From assembly GCA_020081605.1 (NCBI GenBank), contig JAHREC010000018.1, positions 1,984,001 through 2,048,000 of the forward strand: a stretch of DNA of 64,000 nt, given 5' to 3'. Shown here piece by piece: positions 37,583-49,730 of the stretch; position 1 is the stretch's first letter, and the number at the start of each line of letters is the position of its first letter. This stretch comes from Albifimbria verrucaria. Its lineage: Eukaryota > Ascomycota > Sordariomycetes > Hypocreales > Stachybotryaceae. Position numbers and translations under genes: made by a program. The notes beneath the pieces were generated by a model. That model had not been told where the DNA came from and did no database searches. It saw only the letters and a list, made by a program, of their open reading frames with translations.

Positions 37583-38397
37583 AAGCTAAGGTACCGTTAC
37601 CCTCTGCCGTAAGCTACTTGCATGCCCGCTCGGCCACTATACCTACTCGCCTGCTGCACTACGGTACCCAAGTTATATTACTTGGCTGCCTTAGTAGGTA
37701 CCTACCTGAGTACCTACCTAGTAACCCACGCTGCACTGCACTGCACTACTCTGTACACTGCGCTGCACTCAACCCGAGTCGCAAGCTTGATACTCCCTCC
37801 TTGTCTGTCTGGTGGTCTGGACACACCCAGGCATTCGATCCAATCCACTGCCGTCCATATCCATCCCACAACTCCCACCCCCGTCTTTTGCCTCAACTCC
37901 GACTTTCCTGCATCCTCATCTATTCTTCGTGGACTGACCGCAAGTCCTGTGGTCATTCTCCTCTCTGTATAACTTAGCAGCTCAGCCCATCGCTCGTCTC
38001 TTCCCTAAACCCTGCCCCTCGTTTGAGCCCCCGTTGCTTCGTGCCTTGGCTGGTCTGTGTGGCACACGCAAGCCCCTCGACCAGAATCCCGCTGCAGACT
38101 CCCACGGGCCCGAGGGAGGCTGCTGACTTTCGATCGAAGCTCATCATCGGCTCCCTCAGCCCGCCGATTTTGCAAGCCCAACCGAGACGACGACGACCTC
38201 GACCTCGACCTCGATCCCCTCAATGACGGCAGCAACCGAGCTCTAGGCTGCGTCTAATTCACCACCACGACGAGGGACTCTGATCCCATATCCCTCTTTA
38301 CGCCCTCTTCGTCAATCCGCGACCACTTCCTGCGTCTGGATCGGTATCTGTCTCTCGATACGCTCGGGCATCATTGCTCGCGATAACATAGCCCACC

Positions 38398-41300
38398 ATG
38401 GCCGCCGCCGTGGACGAGTACCTCGACAGTCCTATGGACAACGACGATGTCTTCCCATGCAAGGGTTGTGGAGAGGTTCGAGATCCCTCGCTGCAACACC
38501 GCTCGCTACCACTTACTTACCATACATTGCTTTTACAGATTCTTGAAGAAGGAAAAGCCTTTGAACTCGGTAAGTCGTGATGCTACTTCGCAACGACCCG
38601 TTGCCTTCCGCCCTGTTGGCCCAACTCCTATCACATCCGTTCAACAGCTGACATATTCTCCAACAGCTGGCAACCGATGGCATCTCGACTGCTTTCGCTG
38701 CAACACCTGCGGCACCCTTCTCGACTCCGATGCGAACCTGCTTCTGCTCGGCGACGGATCGCTCATCTGTAACAACTGCACCTACAGCTGTAGCGCTTGC
38801 AACAACAAGATTGAAGATTTGGCCATCCTCACTGGCGAGCAGGCATTCTGTGCCACTTGTTTCCGTTGCCGAAACTGCAAGCGAAAGATTGAGAACCTAC
38901 GCTATGCCAGAACGTCACAGGGTATCTTCTGCATGGCATGTCACGAAACCCTGATGGCAAGACGGAGGAAAAGACAAAAGCGGCCGCCGCGGCCAAGGCT
39001 CGAGACAAAGACCTTTCACCTATGCTCACCGAAAAGTCCCTTCCCGCGCTGCCTCCGAATGTCATTCCAAACGGCGCCTTCTCCAACGATCGGGTCGATC
39101 CAGATTCTGATACCCCCACTGAGTTGTCGCCACGCCCTCGCACTGCCCCTAGGCCGAACGAGTCTTCCTCTCGAGGTAGCTCACGACCTGCCCGTTCCCC
39201 GAGCGCCAAGCCGAATCTCGTCCTGAAGGGCTGGGCCTACCTGCTACTTCATATCGAAAGAACCGCAACTCCACAATCATGATACCCCAGATGGTGGCGC
39301 CAACGAATCTGGTGACAGCTATTTCATATCTGTCGCGCTAGACCCGAGCCCCGGCGGACACACGGCAACCCCAAGGTCAGGTGTGGAAAGTGTGGGCGAC
39401 TCGAAAAAGAAGGATTACTTCTCGATGCAGAAGCCGCCGAATACAGACAAGCGGAATGACTCGGTCTCTTCAGCACACCACATTGCTTTCCAAGAAAGGG
39501 GTCGTCAACACTCGACGGATTTTGATGGTAAAATACCAGGCCGTAAATTCTCCAAGTCTTCTCAGGGCGACCAGGAAAGCCAGCAGAGCGATCCTCTACT
39601 GCGAATCCGAAGCTCCCATCAACTTTCGAGGAATTCAAGTTGCAAGATGCGCCGAACACGAAGAAACTGGCAGCGTCGCATAGCTCTAGTTCGCAAGAGG
39701 GTTCCTCTGCCCCAGCTTTTGGCGATTCGAGGAAAGGAAATGAAAGTATACCGTCCTCCCGTGGCTCGCAGGACTCGAGACATTTGGAGGACGATGATGT
39801 ACGACCCTCACTCGATTTACTGCCCAAAGCTCCTGGCCGCGCAGACAATCTGAAGGCCACAACACGCAAAGAGCTACCAGGCTCCACACCTGGTAATGGT
39901 AAATATTCCTCGTTTTCCTATATTTGAAGATATTTTCTAATTCCATAACCTAGTCAACGGCAAGGCGAGGCAACCAGGAAAGCCAGAAGAAGCAGCAGCA
40001 GCAGCAGCAGCTGGTAACAGACAGGCACCAGCACCTCCGCGACCAGGTTTGTCCGAGGCAAAGAGCACCAGTGACACTTATATGCAGCCGAGGACGGCGC
40101 CAGCACCACCCACGGCTCAGAGCAACAATGCTGGGAAGGAAGCCGCTGGCTCGAAGGACGATCAACTCTCCCCAAAGCATCGCCGAAGCTACCTAGGTGG
40201 AGCAGTGGAGGAAGTTTCAGCATGGATGAGGATATGGCCAGGATACTCGGAACCGATGAAGGCTCCTCGTCCATTCTACGTCGCGTTTCGAATGTTGTCC
40301 GCCATGGCCGAACCAACAGTGTCGAGGCTGGCCCTAACCAGCCACGTCTCAGTCACACCCGCAGCATCAGCGAGACGGCTCGCGCTTCAATGTCGCCCAG
40401 ATGGCCAAAAACCCCAGGCATCGATGAATCAAATGGCCAGGCTCATGATATAAGCAGCCCCTTATCAGTTACATCTTCTGATGACCCTGCTCTGCTTAGG
40501 CGGCAGTTGAGGAACTCAGAGCAGAGGGTTGCTGAGCTTGAGAGGCAATTCAATACCGAGAAAGATCTCCTCAGCCTAAACCAGAAGCTCATGGAGAAGC
40601 GCAAGACCGTATCCGTATTGGATACTCAGACGGAGATCATGATTCGTCAGCTCGAGGTTTTGGCGGGATACGTGGAGCGCGCAAAGGAAACAAAGACTCC
40701 CATTGACCCCCGTGAACTCGAAGACTCTGCCATCAAGGAGTTCGTACAAAAGCTCGAGAGGGTCAAGATGGTCATGTCGGAGTCGATCGCGCAGCTCCAT
40801 GAGGAACGAGACCGTTTGGTAGAAGAAAAGAACCAGGCTGCAGCTGACCGTGACCGTGCGTTATTGGAATTCGAGCAACTGTCTTCCAAGAACGCTCAGC
40901 TTGCAGACATGAACAATGACCTGACGCATCAGATTCAGGGGCGCTTTAAGACACACATGGGTGCTGACGGTAAGCCTAATGGCTTGGGTATTTACGGACA
41001 AAACAAGGCCGCAATGTCGTCTTCTCTTCAGCTGGATACAGCAAGCACAACTACAGGTACTACTCTCGTCTCGGTTGAAGATGAGCCAATCCTAGAAGCA
41101 GGCCCCACTGTGGTGCAAGTACGAAAGGGCCAAGCCAAGAAGTTCAACTGGAAGAAGAACTCTAAGACTATGGCGCACAACATCACCAAGGGTGTTGGCA
41201 GGGCTGTTGTTGCTTTCCAGAATGACCGAGGCGAGAGAATTCCTCAGCCAGGACTGTCAGGAGATAGCATTGGCATGCCATATAACGCAACAATGGCTCA

Positions 41301-42150
41301 GGCTGAATCTCCAGTAGCTCCCACAAACGGTCAGGCCAAACTACAAGGGATCCCGGTCGCCAAGGCTTTGGCTTTTTCAGCAGCAAGAAGACGGCCACAA
41401 TGCCAAAGTCCGCCTCTGCAGCTAACTTGATGGCACCGGTTGCTGCTGAGGCTGCTTCGACGCTATTTGGCTCTGACCTCAGCGAGCGCGCCGATTACGA
41501 GCGACGACAAATTCCTAGTGTCGTGACTCGCTGTATCGAGGAGGTTGAACTGAGAGGAATGGACCAAGAAGGTATCTACAGGAAAACTGGAGGTAACTCT
41601 CAGGTGAACATGATCAAGGACGGCTTTGACAAGGATGAGAACTTTGATATCTCTGATCCCGACCTGGATATCACCGCCGTTACCAGTGTGCTCAAACAGT
41701 ACTTCCGTAAGCTGCCCATGCCGCTGCTCACCTTTGAGGTTTACGAGAGGGTGTTGGAATCGAATGGTAAGTTGCTTGAACCTTTTTGTACCTCACTTTA
41801 TGCTAACATATCACAGCTATCGTTGACCCAACAGAACGATGCCACCATCTTCAGAAAACTTTTGGCATGATGCCACAAAGACACTGGGACTGCCTGGAGT
41901 TCCTCATGTTCCACTTACAGCGTGTCGCTAAGCGAGAGTCAGAGAATCTGGTAAGTTCCTCAGAATATAATATTTGTATTACTTGACTAATACGCTCTCT
42001 TTAGATGTCCCCAAGAACCTGGCTGTCGTCTTTGCGCCTACAATTATGCGCGATCTCAGCATTGAACGGGAGATGACTGACATGCACGCAAAGAACCTGG
42101 CTATACAATTTGTTATCGAGAACAGCCACCGGATATTTGATGACTCGTAA
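38398..42150 (+). CDS. LIM-domain Rho GTPase-activating protein (Rga1/Rga2-like)
   Basis: Stimulates GTP hydrolysis by Cdc42/Rho GTPases and so limits polarity signalling at the cortex. Exons: 38398-38475, 38539-38569, 38668-39898, 39954-41766, 41817-41950 and 42005-42150. Two LIM zinc modules lie at the N-terminus (CKGCGE.. RWHLDCFRCNTC.. LICNNC, then CSACNNK.. CATCFRCRNC.. FCMACH). A long Ser/Pro-rich linker has an alanine run. A coiled coil (about 40490-40950) precedes the RhoGAP domain with the arginine finger in MDQEGIYRKTGG, then PMPLLTFEVYERVL and LAVVFAPTIMRD. Frame breaks, each lacking a base: 38969-38972, about 39225, about 39284, 39621-39622, 40199-40200, 41362-41363 and 42009-42012. 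About 1,145 aa. Intron 1 has an unusual GTTCGA donor. Confidence 0.92.
39989..40011 (+). repeat. GCA/CAG trinucleotide tract encoding alanines
   Basis: Run of GCA units, read as alanine in the RhoGAP frame, within the disordered linker between the LIM modules and the coiled coil, just after an intron acceptor. Confidence 0.7.
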
Positions 42151-43380
42151 AGAGTTAGACGCGCCCCGGAGTTAACTGCATTAGACGGCTACCGTATAAC
42201 GGTTAGACAAAACTCCAGTCAGAACTCGGCGTCCGCATAGCAACCGATTTACCTACTGAAGTAGGTCGAGAGACTCAAGCTTGCCACATGGGTTAGGCTT
42301 GGCGCTACAGAGGCACACTGCCGGCCCTGGGTTGGACTGAAACCATGCCAACATGAAAGCATGGCCACAAATCCAGCTTGGCAGCCAAAATATCCAGTCT
42401 TCTGCAGCTGGATATACTTATCGTTACCTTATTTTCGAACCCCTTCGCTCTGTTGGACAGCGTTAGCCTGTCCCAAATCGACATTTTTTGAAGCAATGAG
42501 TATATGACTATTCCCATGTGTCCGCCTTGGTCATTATTTTTCTGGTTTCATCGAGAAGAGTTGCTATCTCTTCTTGCTCAGCCTTTGGTTTCTGATACTC
42601 ACTTCATTGCTACGGAGTTGGGTATGGCAGTTTAAGGAAACAGGAGCGGAGTGACGGAACTTGAAAAGAATGAGAAAAAGGCCGGTCCTATTTGTGTGGA
42701 AGTGGAAAGTGTGGAATAATGTAGAGACATGTTGACCATGTTGGGCAAAAGAACGTGTGGATTTGAATGATGAAATAAATTCATGACTCAATCGTGTATG
42801 CTGGCTGTGTTGACTTGTCGTCTTAGTAGTGCTTGTGTCGCAGTCGCTTGCGTTCGCTGTTCCATCGAGTGTTTTGTTGATAGTGACGAGGCGTCTTTCA
42901 TCCCGAGGGAACTTGTCTTGACTCTGAATTGGCCCCACGGAGTATTTGGGGATCCTCCGAGATATCACAAACATTCATTCAAACCCATCAAATGTTCTCG
43001 AACACGACACCTACGACACGCGGCTATCACCAAGGCCCATTCCGATATGAATCACGTTCTGTTTTGAGTAGCTCAGATTGCTCAGTGTAACGAATTGTAA
43101 AAGCAAAACACCCCTAACCCCTTTCCCTTGTTTCTCATCCAGCCAGCCGGCACGCCTCCGTTGTTGATATCCTTCCCACGCTGCCAGATAAACTCCGCCG
43201 CCCTAGAAGACCAAAAATGCGGCGCCGTGCCCGTGCCATGCGGCGCCAGAGCCATCGCCTCCGAAAAACGCCGGGTAAAAAGAAACCTTCGCTTTAGCCA
43301 AGATGATCCTGTTTCGCTGTTGCTATTTGTCATACGTCGTCTTATGAATGTCGAGGCTGTTGCCTCTACCGTGCCATGTC
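42151..43380. other. Convergent intergenic region
   Basis: About 1.2 kb between the tails of the LIM-RhoGAP gene (+) and STU1 (-). Relatively A/T-rich, presumably both 3' UTRs. No gene recognised. Confidence 0.55.
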
Positions 43381-46300
43381 TTACGGAGTCGCAGTTTGCT
43401 CCCGTTGCCTCTTGACAATGTAGTAAGTGATAAGGCTTTTGGGGTCGTCTTTGATGTTGCTCAGCGAGCCCCAAAAGCAGCCTCACCAACGCGGCCGTGA
43501 AGGGCGACGCAGAGCTGCACGGCATCCATGCGGACACCGGAGGCAGTCGAGTCGAGGCACTTGCTGGCGAGGCCGGCCAACTGCGCGAGCTCGCTATCAG
43601 TGGGCTTGAAGTCCGTTCTCTTGTCCAGCAGCTCCTTAAGAACGTGCAGTCCCATGCTCAGAGCACGGCACCCATCCGTTGTGGTGTCACTGCAGCCCTG
43701 CAGACGGCGGGTCAGAACGACGACGATCTCATGGCCGTCGCCAATAGTAACCAGCTCATCAGCCAGGACCTCTAATCCGCTAACAATGTGAGCTCGGCCG
43801 TCGTAAGCGCTGCGGGTCTGAAGAAGAGACTCGAGGCCCTTCGAAACGTGGGGCTGGAAGCTCGAACGCTCCTTTTGAGCAAGATCTTGATGGTGGTCAA
43901 AATCTGCGCTTTAATGTCTTGCGCCTTATCAGCCGCTGTGTTCTCCAAAGGGTCTTCCAAAAACTGGAACAGGCCAATGAGAAGAGCCTCAAAGTTCTCA
44001 TCGCTGAAAACCGTCTTGCTATCGCGTAATAGCGCTTGCAGCTTTCTGAAACCGTGAACCTCCAATGACTTGGCCTTGATCTTAGTGATGCCACTCTGCA
44101 ATAGGCGTGAATTGTGCTTAGTCTTCTCCGGAGACTCTGGGTCTGTAGGGCTCAAGGGTTGCTCGTTTGTCCTTTGCAGCTTTGCAGCATCTTCGTTCAC
44201 TGGCTTGTCTTCTAGGACCGGACCGGTGAAGGCAGGCTGAGGTGTTGGCTGGCTGTCTGTAAAAGGGTCCTCATATACCTTCAGAGGCTGTGCCATTGTC
44301 TGCGGTTGAAGCTCGAGCTGGATATCCCGCATCACTGGGGGTGCTTGGATTTCGGGTTCTGGCTGTGATGGTGGTTTTGCTGCCGAAGCTGGCAAAGGGA
44401 TGTCCTCTGGTACAGATGCTGGCGCAAGTACAGGTGCAGGTAACGGCACAGGCACCACTATAGGCGCAGTAGGTATTAGATCTGGGATATTTGGCACCAC
44501 TAGAGTCATATCCTCGTTCTGCCGCGACGGGCTGCTTGAGGGGAGCAGACTCTGTTTGCTTGAGCTGTGCTGGGCTCATGCGAGGTGAAGGCGCCGGCTT
44601 CGGTGCCGGGCGTGTCGTCGGAGAAGCTACACTGGACTCGCTCGCATGGGAAGCATGGCCTGGACGGGGACGTTGTGCGGGCCTCTTAGGGGTGGTGTCT
44701 TTTGTCCTAGGCGTGACAGCCTTGGCTCTTATCGTCTCAGGGCTCTCAGCCTCCATTGAGGAAGGCTGGTCGCGAACAGAGTAAGGTCCGGCCGTGGCTG
44801 GGCGCGCAGCCATCTCAGGTCGCTTCCGCGTTGGTCTCATAGGCGCTACTGACATGCCCTTGGCATTGACAGATATTGTTGATTCCGGTCTGGTCCTTGT
44901 CGTGGATGGCTTGGCGGCAGCAGCCGCTGGTTGAGGGGCTGTTGAAGTCGTTCGTACTGGGGAGAAATGAGACATGGCAGATCCGGGACGTGCAGGGAGG
45001 TTTTCGCAGCCATCGTCGCCTTCTTCTGGGCCATCATGGTTTCCCGGAGACTGGGCTTGCTGGCTGTCGACATGGTGCTCTTGGAGAGGCCAAGACCAGG
45101 ACGGACTGGCTCAGCCCCTTCTTGGGTGAGTTGGGATTGTTCGGATCCTTGTTTAGCAGCTTCTGAGCTGTTGCGTCCAGATCGGCCATGATACTAGGCT
45201 TTGTTAGTTTGTAGGTTCCAGCGGAAGACAGGTCGGGTGTACTCACGCATCAGCTTTCGCGGGCCATATCCCCAAAAGGCCCAGTATGTCGATCTCATCT
45301 TCTCTCTCACCCCAGGATTGGCATCAGCCAAGCCTTTCTTGATACACTTCTCGACCAAGTCAAGGCCACCAGTATGCTCAAAGTGGCTCTTGTGGTGGGA
45401 TTCCTTCTTGAGCAAGGTCTTGAGCCAGCCTGTCGCGTAGGTTCTGGGCGCGACGTTCTTGTCCTGGCAAGCAGCCCAGACGTGCTGCATCAGACGAGGT
45501 GTGTAGGTAACTCTGCTGAGGAGGACATCGACGGTAGTGTTGGCTAGTTGGGAGCTGATCTTCTTGGTTCCGGCAGATAACTTGACCAGCGTCTGCATGA
45601 GCAATTCAATCATGGGATCCATGCCCGACCCGCAGGTGATTGCAACGTCCTGGATCAGGCCGCAGCCCTCTTTTGACAGACTCGTTCTCAGGGAAGTGAT
45701 GGCCTTAATAATGCCATCAAGCATGGATCGAAGCCCTGCGAGATAAACGTCATGAAAATCAGTTACAGCATTACCTGCGTTCAATCGTCGCAAAGTAACC
45801 ATGCCCTGTTCTCTCTTAACCCAGTTTTGTTCCGTCTCCCTGCCTTCAAAATGCCATGCCATATCCTTGAATATGTCGTCGAGTTCGCGCGCCGTGTTCA
45901 CGTACATAGGCTCAATGTTCTCAGCCTGGAGGTCCACCATGGGAGTGATTGGACGTTCGTTCGACAAGGACGATACGCTTGCTGCGAGAGCGGGACGAGC
46001 AGCAGGAACAGGCGCTGCTGGCGCTTCTGAGGGTGTTTCTGGGCGGGCTGAGGTTGGCGCAAGGGCTTTGATGATGGCCTGCTCGATGGCCGGGCGAACC
46101 TTGTAGTTCTTGAGCTGTCTTTTAAGATCCGACTTGGCCGCATTTGGCGCATTACTATATGTCTGTCAGCTGCTTGTTGTTGCAAACCATGTGAATTTGC
46201 CTAGCAGGAAATTTGACTGACGTGAAGAGTTCGATGACAGTGCTCTTGGCAGCATCTCGTACCATACCATCCGCATCTTCCAGCAATTCCATGAGCAGAG

Positions 46301-46870
46301 GGACGTAGCCTCGGAATTGCAACCCGTGCTCCTTGTGTGCCTATTCAGGAGAGAAGCTGTTAGTGGTCTTGGATCGCTGGAAGAGGGCTGAGTGCGATCG
46401 TACCTCTAGAAGCCATTGGAGGGCGCTCTCTTTGGCCCTGGGGTTCTTGCCAGACATGGCAGAGCTGCGAATGAAGCGCTCGACCTCGGCGGGCGCGACA
46501 GCGTAGAAGGTGTGCAGGCTCTGGGTGGCCAAGGAGCGGAACTTGTCCTTCTGATCGCCTAGCTTCTCAATGAGAACAGGCAAGGTGCGCACCGCCTCCT
46601 TGGCCAGCTGCTTGGGGTCCTGGCGCGACATGCGCGTCAGGAGGTGGTTCAAGGCAGTGAAGCCGGCATTGACGAGAACGGCGTGCTGGGCGGTGGAAGC
46701 GGCGCGGAGGCCCTCGAAGAGCTGGGGATGGAGGTCTCGGGGACATTGTGCTGCTTGATGCCGGACTTGATGGTGGTAACGTACTGGACCTTGGCGTCGA
46801 GGCTCGAGTCGCTGCGCAGGATGGTCGCAAGGTCGGCGACCTGCTTGTCGGTGAGCTTGCTGTCGGCCAT
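43381..46870 (-). CDS. STU1: STU1/CLASP microtubule-associated protein
   Basis: CLASP-family protein that binds kinetochores and spindle microtubules and promotes polymer rescue. Exons: 46870-46404, 46340-46222, 46154-45247 and 45193-43381. It starts MADSKLTDKQVADLATILRS. TOG-type HEAT arrays follow: VKSGIKQHNVPE-type TOG1, VPLLMELLEDADGMVRDAA, the second TOG after ERPITPMV with NIEPMYVNTARELDDIFKDM, and LVEKCIKKGLADANPGVREK. A Ser/Pro/Arg-rich linker comes next, then the C-terminal CLASP domain (GFRKLQALLRDSKTVFSDEN, MGLHVLKELLDKRTDF). Frame breaks lacking a base lie at 46724-46727, 45270-45273, 45115-45118, 45001-45004, about 44510-44540 (two bases), 43873-43876 and 43473-43476. About 1,100 aa, normal for fungal Stu1. 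Confidence 0.93.
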
Positions 46871-48605
46871 GAACTTGTTGGATGTGGATGGTATGTTTCT
46901 TGGTAAATCTGGAGGAGACGTCAGATCCGCGGGGCAAGGACTGTTGGTGGTGTAATGGGTCGGGGCGCGGAGGGTGCGCTGGACGAACGAAGTGGGATGA
47001 GGGACATGTGAATGTGAATGAAGCTGAGACATGGCGGGAAAGGAGAAGGGGTTGGTGGAAATAAGTCGAACCAAAGCTCTTACCAGTTGGAAAAAGAACA
47101 GTCAACTATGCGCTATTGCAGTTGGTTGTGGTGGCTCCGCGTAGAGGAGCTGGGTATTGCAGGAGAGGCTTTGGAAGCATCTGGAGTGATGACATATGGT
47201 TGATGTTTGTGTGTTTATTCGGGCAGCTGGGGATGAAAGTATGCGGTGCTGATATCCGGTGTGCCTGGGCGACACGGCGCTGTAGCTTTAGGCGACATTT
47301 TAAGAGTTTGGCCAATCAGTGGTGGCAGCGCGGTGGGGCTGCTCGACGCGTTGCTGTGGTTGCGCCGGCGATATATTGATAAGTGGTTGGCACTCATCTG
47401 CTTGACAATAAAACAGGTGCCATAATTGGGTAGTCAGTGATGTAACAGATATATCAGGTGTGTAAGTGCTTCGCAGTACATTTTTGTCTCTCGACAATAT
47501 AGACATAGGAATTAGACACCAGTTAGCAATGGATTTTAAATGAGTGAGTGTATTCATTCTAAAAACAAAAATAAAATAAAAAAATGCCCGAGTATTTATG
47601 AAAATTTTCCTTTTTCAAAAAACTGTAATCTGAGTACAAATACCATCACACCACAGCATGCGCAGACCACTGGTGATAGCTGATGTTTTATTGTCAGCCA
47701 GCCAGCCAGTCAGACAAAGTACGTACCTTCGGCCGAGAACACCATCACTCCAGTACATTTCCCGCCCTGCCACACGATACTCGGTACCTGCAGCTGCGCC
47801 CTACTATACTGCTGCATCAAATGTAGAGAAACTAAGTACAAGAGCGGGGTGAGACATGTCAAGTAACACGTTTCCTTTCTCAGCCCCAGCCGCTTCTCCG
47901 TCGAAAGAGATAATCGTTTCTTTTGTCTTTCTATGCGTTTGCCTCTGCCTCTGCCTCTGATTGCTATCCAGGCATTCTGTCGTTGGAGCTAGTATAACTT
48001 ATTGCTGGAAAGTTGGACATTCCGCACCGGAGCCTTCAGCCCCTCACCTGCTTAGTGAAGCCCTCGGTGAGGCTCCCCTTGCCTACCTGGGAACGACACC
48101 GCATATCCATCCATACATGGGCCATGCTGCATCTATAGCGTTACCGTAGGCGCAGCTCACGACGCAGGGCATCCCGACTTCAATATTCTTCCGTCCAGTC
48201 ACTTCCCTCGAACTTTTCTCTTGCATCTCAGCATCATCTACACCATTAAACCTCCCACTAACGCCTCTGTTCTCAAAACCTTGGAGATCACGCTTGTGTC
48301 TACAGCTTCTCCTCCGCCTTTGTGCTCAAATCAAACCCCTCCTCCTCCTCCTCCTCCTCCTCCGCCTCTGTGAGACATAGTTTCACTTCCGCTCTACTCT
48401 TTGCGCTGCGTGCTCGACCTTTGCCTGAAGACACCACACAGGAACAAGGACCACCTCCACTCCCACCCGGGCAACACGCTGTTCCGTTTCTGATCCCTCC
48501 CGTGAAGTTGGCTCGCCCTTCCCTTCACTCGGATTTGTTCCCTTGACGCTGTTGATTGTGCAGTAAATAACAGGAACAACCCAATAAAGTCGACGTGTTA
48601 GTCGA
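46871..48605. other. Divergent intergenic region
   Basis: About 1.7 kb between the starts of STU1 (-) and the basic-secretory-protein gene (+). The last 400 bp is strongly pyrimidine-rich with a (CTC)n tract at 48337-48364, fitting a promoter or 5' leader. No further gene supported. Confidence 0.5.
48337..48364 (+). repeat. (CTC)n microsatellite in 5' leader
   Basis: Eight to nine CTC/TCC units in the C/T-rich stretch upstream of the metallopeptidase-like gene. Confidence 0.85.
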
Positions 48606-49477
48606 ATGACTTCCCCTCCACCACCTGGCGTCACCCCGAATCCAGCCGCTTCATTGCTTGTCCAAGCCATGTCTCCCGCCGTCAACCTCCCTACCCGGTC
48701 CAAGGACTCGGCATCCTCCAGCGAGGACCAAGAGGCACTCGCTGGCAAGGACCTTGGCTTCAAGCTGCCCAAGCTGCGCCTCGAGATCCGTGACCTCTCC
48801 CACCCTGGCGCCAAGCGCTTCCTCGACGCCGTCAACACGTCTGACTGCACCGCCAACGCCGTCCGCAACGTCCTTCGCCTACTCTACTCATCACCGTCGT
48901 GCCCCACTACCACCGTCCCGCCCACCCGCTCCATCACCTTCATCCTCCGAGATATCGGCGGTGTTGCCTACACCAAAGGCTCCGACTTGGACAACGACCA
49001 CAAAGAGATCCACTTCTCTCTTGGCTATATATCCCGCTTGTCTGAGGACCGCATTACTGATGAGATTACCGGCGTCCTCACCCACGAGATTGTCCACTGC
49101 TACCAGTACAACGGTTTCGGAGCCTGCCCTGGCGGTTTGATTGAGGGCATTGCTGACTGGGTCCGCCTCCATTGCCATCTCTCCCTCCTCACTGGAAGCG
49201 CGAGGCCGATGGTAAGTGGGATGGTGGCTACCAGCACACTGCCTACTTCCTCGAATACCTAGAGGTCCGCTTCGGCAAGGGCACCGTCCAGCGCATTAAC
49301 GAGAAGCTCCGCATACAGCGCTACCAGGAGAAGGGGTTCTGGACTGAGCTGCTTGGCCGGCCCGTGGAGCAGCTATGGGGCGATTACTGCGACAAACTCA
49401 AGGATGACGAGACCGTCCTTGTGAACAAGGAGGACGTCTCCGGAGAAGAGAGCTATCAGAAATCCGTTGCACGCTAA
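48606..49477 (+). CDS. Plant/bacterial basic-secretory-protein family (BSP) putative metallopeptidase
   Basis: Member of the BSP family (PF04450-type), predicted zinc peptidases found in plants, bacteria and fungi. The frame starts MTSPPPPGVTPNP; a second ATG at 48669 (MSPAVNLP) is a possible alternative start. Seen features: LPKLRLEIRDLSHPGAKRFL, a strand with ITFILRDIGGVAYTKG, the zinc motif THEIVHCYQYNG (HExxH) with GGLIEGIADWVRL after it, then GYQHTAYFLEYLEVRFG and the WGDYC end. No signal peptide is visible, unlike the secreted plant members. One C is missing from CCC at 49183-49185; adding it joins the two frames. About 290 aa. Single exon. Confidence 0.87.
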
Positions 49478-49730
49478 CAGTCACCTGGAACTGCCACTAT
49501 GAACATGTAAAGAGAGCAAATAGACTAGCCATGTTTGCATGTGTGGTATAGATATCAAGATGTATCCCACGCCTGTTTTGTAAATGACATCGGACAAATG
49601 ACAGAGGCCTTACCAGTGGCCTATTCCTCCGCCGTGTGCTACCCAAATTCCAAGCCCTTGCGCCGTGGACAAACTCCCATACACAGAAAAGAAATTAAAG
49701 ACAGCTCACGCGCTTGCTGCGAGCTTCTCC

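Larger units (their letters stand above)
33976..38397. other. Long intergenic region upstream of the LIM-RhoGAP gene
   Basis: About 4.4 kb with no protein gene I can support. It contains a 19-A run (34712-34730), a TAGGGA repeat (36657-36680), a GAAAG repeat (37559-37582), and many GGTACC palindromes (36810-37720). The final 600 bp is pyrimidine-rich and looks like the promoter and long 5' leader of the RhoGAP gene. ORFs of 100-180 codons at 35.8-37.6 kb overlap in conflicting frames and show no motifs. Confidence 0.5.

Noticed and set aside
45730..45780. Possible intron inside STU1 (GTAATG..CTCGCAG)
   Set aside because: The stretch encodes residues (AGNAVTDFHDVYLAG) that match the expected CLASP continuation and is in frame, so it is exon.
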